Source: Alphaproteobacteria bacterium
GTDB lineage: Bacteria > Pseudomonadota > Alphaproteobacteria > UBA828
NCBI GenBank assembly: GCA_030604165.1
Contig: JAUVWK010000181.1
Coordinates: 1 to 6,037, forward strand
Length of the DNA stretch: 6,037 nucleotides
Direction of reading: 5' to 3'
The position numbers and the translations under genes are program-made. This document shows positions 1 to 5,563 of this stretch, in pieces (the stretch's first letter is position 1; each line of letters starts with the position of its first letter). The notes beneath the pieces were generated by a model. That model was not told where the DNA came from and did not search any database. It saw only the letters and a program-made list of their open reading frames with translations.

Positions 1-84
1 TCCGAGGTGCGCCGTACCGGCGATAGCCTCGCGGAAAGCGCCAATTCTCCTACCAGGACGATGCGCCGTCCCGAGGCCGGGTAA
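1..84 (+). other. Possible 3' tail of an upstream gene (weak)
   Basis: Frame +1 is open from the window edge to a TAA at 82-84, giving about 27 codons. This could be the end of a gene entering from the left, but the stretch is short, contains no recognisable motif, and an open run of this length is common by chance in GC-rich DNA. The rest of the leader up to 164 holds the operator and the ribosome binding site listed separately, and nothing else that I can support. Confidence 0.15.
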
Positions 85-95
85 TGGTCAGACCA
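85..95. promoter_or_regulatory. FadR-type operator upstream of the hydrolase gene
   Basis: The sequence TGGTCAGACCA is a perfect palindrome around a central A. It fits the TGGT-N3-ACCA pattern known for FadR-subfamily GntR regulators. It is the exact reverse complement of the site at 1931-1941 in front of the GntR gene in this window. It lies 80 bp upstream of the predicted original ATG (165). I infer that the neighbouring GntR regulator binds here and controls the hydrolase. No convincing -35/-10 pair could be assigned beside it; a TTGAAA at 101-106 lacks a good -10 partner. Confidence 0.72.
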
Positions 96-152
96 GCGAA
101 TTGAAATAGCCATTGGGCAGCGCCTGGACGTAACGCCCGGACGCAATGCAAA

Positions 153-158
153 GAGGGA
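153..158 (+). promoter_or_regulatory. Shine-Dalgarno for the interrupted hydrolase start
   Basis: GAGGGA sits a few bases ahead of the ATG at 165, at normal spacing. It is the only good ribosome binding site near the start of the hydrolase gene. The GTG at 207, where the uninterrupted frame begins, has none at proper distance; the nearest AGGA (187-190) is 16 bases away. This supports 165 as the ancestral start. Confidence 0.6.
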
Positions 159-164
159 CGATCG

Positions 165-206
165 ATGCCGCAGAAAAAGCTCTACTAGGACAGCGTCAAG
201 CGCGAC
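165..206 (+). other. Amber-interrupted 5' codons of the hydrolase gene
   Basis: Starting from the ATG at 165, in the same frame as the hydrolase, the codons read MPQKKLY, then TAG at 186-188, then DSVKRD, running directly into the hydrolase frame at 207. Related CocE/NonD hydrolases usually have a short stretch of this kind just before the conserved MRDG motif, so these codons look like genuine coding sequence broken by one nonsense codon. A single base change (for example TAC or TAT to TAG) would explain it. Alternatives are a sequencing or assembly error, or a seven-codon leader peptide with reinitiation at 207 or 213. No other gene in the window ends in TAG. Confidence 0.55.
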
Positions 207-1895
207 GTGCCGATGAAAATGCGCGACGGGGTCGCGTTGATGGCCGATATCTATGCGCCCAAGGCCAGCGGGAAGTTTCCCGTGCTGCTGATGCGCGTGC
301 CGTACGACAAGACCGTGTCCGAGTTTCAGGCGCTGCTGCTGCCCGAATGGTATGCCCGCCACGGCTATATCGTGGTGACCCAGGACAACCGCGGGCGCTT
401 CGCCTCGGGCGGCAAGTTCCAGCCTTTCCACAACGAGCGCAGCGACGGCGTCGACACCATCGAGCTTTGCGCCAAGCTGCGCAACAGCACCGGCAAGGTG
501 GGCACCTACGGCTTCTCCTATCCCGGCCAAACGCAGTTGCAGTCGGCGGTCGAGCGGCCGAAGGGCTTGGCCACCATGGTGCCGGCGCTCACGGCCGACG
601 GCTACTACGAAGACTGGACTTACAAGAACGGCGCGTTGCACTTGGCGTTCGTGCAGTCCTGGGCCGCGTTTCTGGCGATTTGCGAAGCCTTTCGCGAGGG
701 CAAGCCCGCCGACATCCGCCCCACCATCGAGCGGCTCAACGGCATCTGCGGCCAATACGACCATATGCCGCTGACCGAGCACCCGTCGCTGCCCAAGAAG
801 TTCAATCATTTCTACTATGAATGGCTGCGGCACCCGACCTTCGACAAATATTGGAAACAGTGGGATATCGGCTCCCGCTATGGCGATATCGACGTGCCGG
901 CGCTCCATATCGCGGGCTGGTACGATATCTTCGTCGAGGGCAACATCCGCAACTATCTCGGCCTTGCCAAGGGCGCGCGCACGGCCAAGGCGCGCAAGGC
1001 CCAAAAGCTGGTGATCGGGCCCTGGTATCACATGCCTTGGGCGCAGGCGATGGGTGAGCTGGACTTCGGCGCGGGCGGCCGCAACCTGACCGACGAATTG
1101 ATGGTCCGCTGGTTCGACCACTGCCTGAAAGGCAAGCGCAACGGGATCATGGAGGAGCCGCCGGTCTCGCTGTTCGTCATGGGGATCAACAAGTGGCGGC
1201 AGGAAAGCGAATGGCCGCCGAAGCGCGCCAAAGCGACAAAGTTTTATCTGCGCAGCGGCGGCCGGGCCAATTCGTTGAACGGCGACGGCAAGCTGTCCAA
1301 GACCAAGCCCGGCAGCGAGCCCGAAGACCTATTCCTGTGCGATCCCGGATATCCGGTGCAAAGCCTCGGCGGGCGCAGCTGCTGCATCGCGGCGCTCGCG
1401 CCCATGGGCCCGTTCGATCAGCGCCCGGTCGAGGTGCGTAACGACGTGCTGGTCTACACCACGCCGCGCCTCAACGCCGACGTCCAGGTGATCGGCACGG
1501 TCGACGTGGTGCTGTATGCCGCGTCCACGGCCGACGACACCGATTTCACGGTCAAGCTGTGCGATGTCTACCCCGACGGCCGCTCGATCAATCTGGTGGA
1601 TTCGATCCAGCGCGCCAGCTACCGCGACAGCAACGAGAAGCCGAGCGCGATCAGGCCGGGCAAGGTCTATGAATACCGCTTCCAAGTCGGCAGCACGGCC
1701 AATGTGTTTCGCCGCGGCCATTGCATCCGGGTCGAGGTCGCGAGCAGCAATTTTCCGACCTTCGACAAGACGCTCAATCGGTTCCATCCCAAGAAAGACG
1801 GTGGCTATTACGACATGCGCGTCGCCCAGCAGCGGCTTTATCACGACGCCGAGCGGCCGTCCCATATCATGTTGCCGATCATGCCGCGGCGCTGA
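207..1895 (+). CDS. CocE/NonD family alpha/beta-hydrolase
   Basis: This is a predicted serine hydrolase of the cocaine esterase/glutaryl-7-ACA acylase/X-Pro dipeptidyl-peptidase group, which cleaves esters or amides. The frame from GTG 207 gives 562 residues, a normal family length; from ATG 165 it would be 576. The family's MRDG start motif is at residues 5-8. RVPYDK (30-35) holds the tyrosine (Y33) matching the oxyanion tyrosine of CocE. NRGR (61-64) is the family's usual RGR strand. The nucleophile elbow is GFSYPG with S104. GWYD gives D240 and GPWYH gives H275, completing a Ser-Asp-His triad with CocE-like spacing. The C-terminal part (about 340-562) fits the PepX_C jelly-roll domain, including the DQRPVE and SSNFPTFD motifs. 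No signal peptide is visible, so it is probably cytoplasmic. The gene has a FadR-type operator upstream and is followed 86 bp later by the regulator ATG. The true substrate is unknown. The start is uncertain because of the amber codon at 186-188, so expression may be reduced or lost. Confidence 0.9.
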   Translation: MPMKMRDGVALMADIYAPKASGKFPVLLMRVPYDKTVSEFQALLLPEWYARHGYIVVTQDNRGRFASGGKFQPFHNERSDGVDTIELCAKLRNSTGKVGTYGFSYPGQTQLQSAVERPKGLATMVPALTADGYYEDWTYKNGALHLAFVQSWAAFLAICEAFREGKPADIRPTIERLNGICGQYDHMPLTEHPSLPKKFNHFYYEWLRHPTFDKYWKQWDIGSRYGDIDVPALHIAGWYDIFVEGNIRNYLGLAKGARTAKARKAQKLVIGPWYHMPWAQAMGELDFGAGGRNLTDELMVRWFDHCLKGKRNGIMEEPPVSLFVMGINKWRQESEWPPKRAKATKFYLRSGGRANSLNGDGKLSKTKPGSEPEDLFLCDPGYPVQSLGGRSCCIAALAPMGPFDQRPVEVRNDVLVYTTPRLNADVQVIGTVDVVLYAASTADDTDFTVKLCDVYPDGRSINLVDSIQRASYRDSNEKPSAIRPGKVYEYRFQVGSTANVFRRGHCIRVEVASSNFPTFDKTLNRFHPKKDGGYYDMRVAQQRLYHDAERPSHIMLPIMPRR

Positions 1896-1901
1896 ACGCG
1901 A

Positions 1902-1928
1902 TTGACGCGGAGGCCGCGGCCCGATAGT
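1902..1928 (+). promoter_or_regulatory. Candidate promoter of the GntR regulator gene
   Basis: TTGACG (1902-1907, five of six matches to the -35 consensus) is followed after 15 bases by GATAGT (1923-1928, four of six matches to the -10). The spacing is slightly short. The operator at 1930-1942 starts right after the -10, where a bound repressor would block transcription. The promoter begins only seven bases after the hydrolase stop, so the regulator may also be read through from the hydrolase transcript. Confidence 0.4.
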
Positions 1929-1929
1929 T

Positions 1930-1942
1930 CTGGTCTGACCAG
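1930..1942. promoter_or_regulatory. FadR-type operator in front of the GntR gene
   Basis: CTGGTCTGACCAG is a 13-bp perfect palindrome around a central T. It matches the FadR-type consensus, and its inner 11 bp are the reverse complement of the site at 85-95. It lies about 40 bp upstream of the chosen ATG (1982) and immediately downstream of a -10-like hexamer. Autoregulation of the GntR gene is inferred. Confidence 0.78.
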
Positions 1943-1981
1943 TTGCGCGTGACCAACCAAGCGAGCCGGAGCCAGCCAGAC

Positions 1982-2701
1982 ATGAATGTCGCGCCCGTGC
2001 GCCGCAATATCAGCGACGCAGCGTTCGAGAACCTGCGGGACGGCATCACCGGCGGCCGTTGGGCGCCCGGCGAGCGGCTGCCCAGCGAGCGCCACTTGGC
2101 GGCGCAGATGGGGGTCAGCCGGGCGGTGGTGCGCGAGGCGATCAAACATCTGGTCGGCCAAGGGTTGGTCGAGGTGAAGCCGCGCCGCGGGCTGTTCGTG
2201 AAGGCCGCCTCGGCCGATATTCTCGGCGATCCGTTCGAACATCTCATCGGCACGGATTTCGACCGCGTGATGGAGCTGCTCGACCTTCGGCGCGTGCTCG
2301 AGGCGCGCTCGGCCCATCTCGCGGCGCGTTACGCCACGCCCGACGACCTCGCCGCGCTGGCCGAGATCCATGCGGAGATGGCGCGCGACAGGCAGCGCGG
2401 CGTGACCGGCGAAAGCGCCGACGTGCGCTTTCATTGCGCCATCGCCTCGGCCGCCGGCAACACGGTGCTGGCCCACCTGATGGCGACCCTGCACGGCGCT
2501 CTGTCCAAGGCTTCGCGCCTGCTCGCCTCGCGCCTGATGGCCGCGGAGCACTACCGCGAAGGCATGTTCGCCCGCCATACCAAGATCTTCGAGGCGATCC
2601 GCGACGGCAACGCCAAGCGTGCCGCCGCCGCCATGGAGGATCATTTCGACTTCGTGGTCGGCGAATTCTCCCAATACCGACGCAAGTCGGGCGACGTCTG
2701 A
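1982..2701 (+). CDS. GntR/FadR-family (FCD) transcriptional regulator
   Basis: This is a DNA-binding regulator of 239 residues, typical for the FadR subfamily. A winged helix-turn-helix covers about residues 8-72, with the GntR signature LPSERHLA, then GVSRAVVREAI, and a wing at KPRRGLFV. R37, R47 and R51 occupy the positions of the FadR arginines (R35, R45, R49) that contact DNA, in agreement with the TGGTC-N-GACCA sites found here. The C-terminal FCD ligand domain (about 95-228) carries the usual metal-site residues: D147 and H151 in DVRFH, H199 in RHTKIFEAI, and H221 in EDHF. Such domains commonly bind a metal together with a carboxylate effector. I chose ATG 1982, which has GGAG at 1968-1971 ahead of it. 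In-frame TTG 1943 and GTG 1949 would place the start at the operator edge. The likely role is to repress its own gene and the upstream hydrolase until an effector, perhaps a hydrolysis product, is present. It converges with the DMFase genes. Confidence 0.92.
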   Translation: MNVAPVRRNISDAAFENLRDGITGGRWAPGERLPSERHLAAQMGVSRAVVREAIKHLVGQGLVEVKPRRGLFVKAASADILGDPFEHLIGTDFDRVMELLDLRRVLEARSAHLAARYATPDDLAALAEIHAEMARDRQRGVTGESADVRFHCAIASAAGNTVLAHLMATLHGALSKASRLLASRLMAAEHYREGMFARHTKIFEAIRDGNAKRAAAAMEDHFDFVVGEFSQYRRKSGDV

Positions 2702-2719
2702 GGCGGGCCAAAGAAAAAA

Positions 2720-2741
2720 CCGGCCCCACGCCAGAGGCCGG
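2720..2741 (-). terminator. Rho-independent terminator for the DMFase transcript
   Basis: CCGGCC (2720-2725) pairs with GGCCGG (2736-2741) around a 10-base loop. Read on the minus strand, the stem is followed by TTTTTTCTT (complement of 2711-2719), a strong U-tract, located 24 bases after the dmfA2 stop. On the plus strand only TTT follows (2743-2745), so it would stop the regulator transcript weakly. It separates the two converging units. Confidence 0.8.
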
Positions 2742-2764
2742 CTTTCGCGGGTCGCGCGCGCCTC

Positions 2765-5014
2765 TTAGAGCGGTTTCGGATCGACGAACCGTTTCAGGAC
2801 GTTCTTGGTCATGCGCGAGACGTTGTTCTTGTAGCCGTTGTGCGCGAGGCTGCCGCTCCAGGCGATCGAGCTGGTGGAGAAGACGCCGCCGCCGTTGGGT
2901 GTTTCATAGAACACGATATCGGCCCGCACCAGCTCGCTCTCGGCGCCGCCAATGCCCGGATAGCTGATCAGGATTTCCTCGCAGACCACCAGATAGATAT
3001 CGGTGTGGTTTTCCGACGAGGCCAGCACGAGGGCGTGCGGCGGCGTGCCCAGCATGCGGTCGGCGCGGTCGAGCTCGAGCCCCGCGGCGCCGTCCCCGAT
3101 GAGACCGAAATCGCCGATCAGCTCGTCCGGTCCGATCCCCGCCATGATGAACTTGGCGCGGGGGTTTCGGGCGTCGGGCTTCTGGCGATAGTAGGACGAG
3201 ACATCGAAGCCCTGGGCCGAAAAGCCGGTTCCGGCGATCACCTGCGGCGCCCGGCCGTTGCGCCGCCAGAGGCCGCCATATTCGCCGGTAAAGCTGTGAT
3301 AATACTCGCCCGTGCGGGCCTCCCAGGCGCGGATGCCGTCTTCGTTGCGGCGCACCTCCATGATGCCGGGCGATTCGGCGTGGTAGGCGATACGCCAATA
3401 CCAGCCGTTTGCGCCGAGATACATGAGGCGCCCGCCGCGCTGGGTATATTCGTGCATCGCATCCCACATTTCCGTCGAGTGGTATTCGGGGTGGGAGCCG
3501 GTGACCACGACATTATATTGCTCGATCGCCGACAAGCCCTCGTAGTGCAGGTCTTCGTCGGTGATCACGTCGTAGTCGAAGTTCATGGCCTCGAGCCAAT
3601 CGATGATGTGGGTGTCGGCGTTGAACTGCCAAAGCGAGGAGCCCGTGCCGCCTAGCCACATGGCGTATTTCGGCCGCATGTTGAGGATCGGCCGCAAGCG
3701 CGACGAATAGCAGATGCCGCTGCCGTCCGAATGGCTGTCGTAGCACGAGGCGCCGTATTCGCGGTGCACGTTGAGATGCAGGTTTTGTTGCTGGAGCACC
3801 GAGAGCTTGCCGGAAAGCAGCTGCGCCAGCGGCACGTCGGTCGACATCTGCTCGTTGGCGTAGGCCATGTAGCTTCCGGTCGGCAGCAGGAAACAGATTT
3901 TCGCCGTCGCCTTGCCCCGTGGCGGACGGATGGCGAAGGGAATGTAGTCTTCCTCCTTGCCGGCCCGCACCCGCATGGCGTAAAGCCCGCTTTTCATGGT
4001 CTTCGGAATGGTGAGGCCGAAATCGACCTCCCAGCCGGCGTCATAGATATCGTCGTCGTGAAAATGGATGGCGCCGTATTGCTCCGGCGCGTGACGCCAG
4101 TTCATCTCCTCGCCGGTCCAGTTATGGCCGGTCATGGCGCGGGCCGGCATTTGAACCGTTTCGCCGTGCAGCCGGTTTTCCGTGAGATCGACGACGCGCG
4201 TGCTCTTGAGCTCTTGCGAGAAATCCCACGCGCCGACCACGGCATTCGACAGCCCGCCCGGCAGGGGCCAGCTCTTGACCAACTCCATTTCGGCCGGCGA
4301 CAACACGCGGTTGGCGATGCGAGGGCTGTCGATCTTGCCGTTGTAATGGCCGCCGCAGACCATGCGGCCCTTGTCGGTGCGCTGGTAATAGGCGCCGAAG
4401 GTAAGGGCTTCACTGTGGGGGCCGATGCGCCCCAGCTTGGATTTGGCGCGCACCACGCCACGGTCCTTGACTCGCGGGAAATCCTTTAGCGGCAGCTGAT
4501 AGACGCACACCTGCTTGGTTTTCGCGTCGTAGCTGGCGGCGACGAAATACCACTCGCGCGCGACCAGCGACTTGCCGGCGTTGATGACCTCGACCTTGCC
4601 TTTGCCATCGCCGAGACAAAGCGCCACCGAGCCGTTCGCCTTGGTGATGATCAGGGCGGCGCCGGCTTTGTCTCGATCGCGCCACTTCGACATGATCGAC
4701 TGGGTGCCTTTTTCCGGCGTCGTCGGCCAGATGAAGGCCTGGAAGGTGAAGCTCTTCAGGTCGTCCAGCGCGGCACTGGTCGGCACGGCGACGAACGAGC
4801 CCGAATGAATGACCTGCTTGCGTCCCTTGTAGGTTTTGTTGGCGGCTGAGCGGACCATCCGTTCCTTGACGCCTGGGCCGTCGGGATTGGTGTCGCCGCA
4901 GATGATCCGCACGAGATCGGCGCGGTAGGTCTTCGCGCCCTCGCAGTTGACCATGAAATCGATGGTTTCCCCCGGCGCGACGCTGATCTGGTCGGAGTAT
5001 CCGGTTATTTGCAT
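2765..5014 (-). CDS. dmfA2: N,N-dimethylformamidase large (beta) subunit-like protein
   Basis: This 749-residue protein matches the architecture of the DMFase large subunit (about 760 residues), which hydrolyses N,N-dimethylformamide to dimethylamine and formate. After an N-terminal beta region, residues about 65-250 look like a LamG/concanavalin A-like lectin fold (SFTFQAFIWP, WYFVAASYD, GKIDSPRI). Residues about 370-749 form the catalytic GATase-like DMFA2_C region (LPTGSYMAYANE, GSHPEYHS, GGRLMYLGANGWYWR). The Paracoccus enzyme uses a mononuclear iron held by two tyrosines and a glutamate. Likely counterparts here are Y385 (or Y382), Y425 and E510, with H508, N536 and E647 at the positions of other active-site residues as I recall them. 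There is no signal peptide, so it should be cytoplasmic. ATG 5014 has GGGGAG (5022-5027) seven bases upstream. The gene lies 76 bp after the small-subunit gene and probably shares its transcript. Many homologues have unknown substrates, so dimethylformamide itself is not assured. Confidence 0.9.
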   Translation of the reverse strand: MQITGYSDQISVAPGETIDFMVNCEGAKTYRADLVRIICGDTNPDGPGVKERMVRSAANKTYKGRKQVIHSGSFVAVPTSAALDDLKSFTFQAFIWPTTPEKGTQSIMSKWRDRDKAGAALIITKANGSVALCLGDGKGKVEVINAGKSLVAREWYFVAASYDAKTKQVCVYQLPLKDFPRVKDRGVVRAKSKLGRIGPHSEALTFGAYYQRTDKGRMVCGGHYNGKIDSPRIANRVLSPAEMELVKSWPLPGGLSNAVVGAWDFSQELKSTRVVDLTENRLHGETVQMPARAMTGHNWTGEEMNWRHAPEQYGAIHFHDDDIYDAGWEVDFGLTIPKTMKSGLYAMRVRAGKEEDYIPFAIRPPRGKATAKICFLLPTGSYMAYANEQMSTDVPLAQLLSGKLSVLQQQNLHLNVHREYGASCYDSHSDGSGICYSSRLRPILNMRPKYAMWLGGTGSSLWQFNADTHIIDWLEAMNFDYDVITDEDLHYEGLSAIEQYNVVVTGSHPEYHSTEMWDAMHEYTQRGGRLMYLGANGWYWRIAYHAESPGIMEVRRNEDGIRAWEARTGEYYHSFTGEYGGLWRRNGRAPQVIAGTGFSAQGFDVSSYYRQKPDARNPRAKFIMAGIGPDELIGDFGLIGDGAAGLELDRADRMLGTPPHALVLASSENHTDIYLVVCEEILISYPGIGGAESELVRADIVFYETPNGGGVFSTSSIAWSGSLAHNGYKNNVSRMTKNVLKRFVDPKPL

Positions 5015-5021
5015 CGTTCGT

Positions 5022-5040
5022 CTCCCCGTCGCACGCGACG
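5022..5040 (-). promoter_or_regulatory. dmfA2 ribosome binding site with adjoining hairpin
   Basis: On the minus strand GGGGAG (5022-5027) is the Shine-Dalgarno for dmfA2. A perfect inverted repeat, CGTCGC-AC-GCGACG on the plus strand (5027-5040), abuts it and shares one base. In the mRNA this would form a small GC-rich hairpin next to the ribosome site. It could tune large-subunit translation relative to the small subunit or protect the intercistronic RNA. The ribosome site is clear; the role of the hairpin is inference. Confidence 0.5.
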
Positions 5041-5090
5041 ATTATCGCTCGCTCGTCTTCGTCAACTCAGTCGTCTGATTGGGTGCACGC

Positions 5091-5414
5091 TTAGCGCAGC
5101 GTTTCGCCGGTGTGTTCCTTCCAGCGCAGCTTAAAGACGTGCCATTCGGCCTTTTCGAGGCTGGTGAATTTTTTATTGAGCATTTTCAATGGTTTGCCTC
5201 GCACGCCGGAGGTCTGGGCCAGCTGCCACTGTTTGTGCGGCTTGACCGTGACCAAACAGTATTTGCCCGCCATGGGACTGCCGCGCAGCTTGTTGATAAT
5301 CCGCTGCAGGTCGGCGCTGTGATGGCCCACGGGCCGCGCCCGAAACTCCTCGATCAGACGACGGTTCTCCTCGGTGGCGCTGCGGCGCTTCGGCTTTGCC
5401 TGGGTCTTGGCCAT
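5091..5414 (-). CDS. dmfA1: N,N-dimethylformamidase small (alpha) subunit-like protein
   Basis: This is a basic 107-residue protein located directly upstream of the large-subunit gene, as in known DMFase operons. In the characterised enzyme the small subunit (about 130 residues) pairs with the large one in an alpha2-beta2 assembly. Family-like features are HHSADLQRIINKLR (31-44), PMAGKYCLV (47-55), KPHKQWQLA (58-66), a VRGK turn (71-74) and EKAEWHVFKLRW (87-98) near the C-terminus. The N-terminal dozen residues are rich in lysine and arginine and probably flexible. No catalytic residues are expected here; its role is structural or stabilising. The start is secure: the ATG has a strong GGGAGGTGA seven bases upstream. 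The protein is about 25 residues shorter than the described subunits. The assignment rests on remembered family pattern plus the neighbouring large subunit. Confidence 0.85.
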   Translation of the reverse strand: MAKTQAKPKRRSATEENRRLIEEFRARPVGHHSADLQRIINKLRGSPMAGKYCLVTVKPHKQWQLAQTSGVRGKPLKMLNKKFTSLEKAEWHVFKLRWKEHTGETLR

Positions 5415-5421
5415 CGTCGTC

Positions 5422-5430
5422 TCACCTCCC
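5422..5430 (-). promoter_or_regulatory. Strong Shine-Dalgarno of dmfA1
   Basis: GGGAGGTGA on the minus strand is nearly ideal complementarity to the 16S rRNA tail and lies seven bases from the ATG at 5414. It is the best ribosome site in the window, suggesting that the small subunit is made in quantity. Confidence 0.85.
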
Positions 5431-5441
5431 TTGTCTCATTT

Positions 5442-5455
5442 GCTCAATCATGAGC
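5442..5455. repeat. Inverted repeat in the dmfA1 leader
   Basis: GCTCA-ATCA-TGAGC is a perfect 5-bp inverted repeat with a four-base centre. A second, overlapping pair, CTCAT (5435-5439) and ATGAG (5450-5454), is also present. It lies between the predicted promoter and the dmfA1 ribosome site, so it could be a regulator site or an mRNA hairpin. It is not the FadR-type motif seen elsewhere in the window. It is short enough to occur by chance. Confidence 0.35.
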
Positions 5456-5474
5456 GCGGTCTTTCGCCTGCCCC

Positions 5475-5503
5475 ATTAGACCGCCGGGACGGGAGCGACT
5501 CAA
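5475..5503 (-). promoter_or_regulatory. Candidate promoter for dmfA1-dmfA2
   Basis: On the minus strand TTGAGT (5498-5503, four of six -35 matches) is followed by exactly 17 bases and then TCTAAT (5475-5480, five of six -10 matches). It lies in the 149-bp gap after the permease gene and would give a leader of roughly 55 bases. If used, the DMFase genes can be expressed separately from the transporter genes, although transcript from the transporter may also read through because no terminator hairpin with a T-run is evident in the gap. Confidence 0.5.
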
Positions 5504-5563
5504 CCTACAATCCTGCGGCAATGGGTCGCACGATATGGCGCCCGTTCGCGCGGTACGTGGCGA

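Noticed and set aside
186..188. TAG read as pyrrolysine or another recoded residue
   Set aside because: One isolated TAG near a gene start, no supporting machinery visible, and the family does not need a special residue there; mutation or reinitiation is simpler.
88..195. Minus-strand open frame ending in GRYVQALPNGYFNSLV before a stop at 88-90
   Set aside because: The last residues look protein-like, but there is no start codon, the frame is only about 35 codons long, and its stop is formed by the operator palindrome itself.
146..820. Plus-strand frame of 224 codons overlapping the hydrolase
   Set aside because: Its product is arginine/alanine-rich and motif-free, and it overlaps a frame with a complete hydrolase triad, so it is a shadow.
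1943..1981. Upstream TTG/GTG starts for the GntR gene
   Set aside because: They would begin inside or just after the operator and lack a ribosome site; ATG 1982 has GGAG at suitable distance and gives the usual family N-terminus.
1841..2674. Long open frame (277 codons) antisense to the GntR gene
   Set aside because: It is a GC-rich shadow frame with biased His/Arg/Ala/Gly composition and no domain, while the plus strand encodes a textbook GntR regulator.
2840..3655. Plus-strand frames (271 codons here, 252 more at 3731-4489) opposite the DMFase large subunit
   Set aside because: They lie wholly antisense to a convincing 749-residue protein and show no family features.
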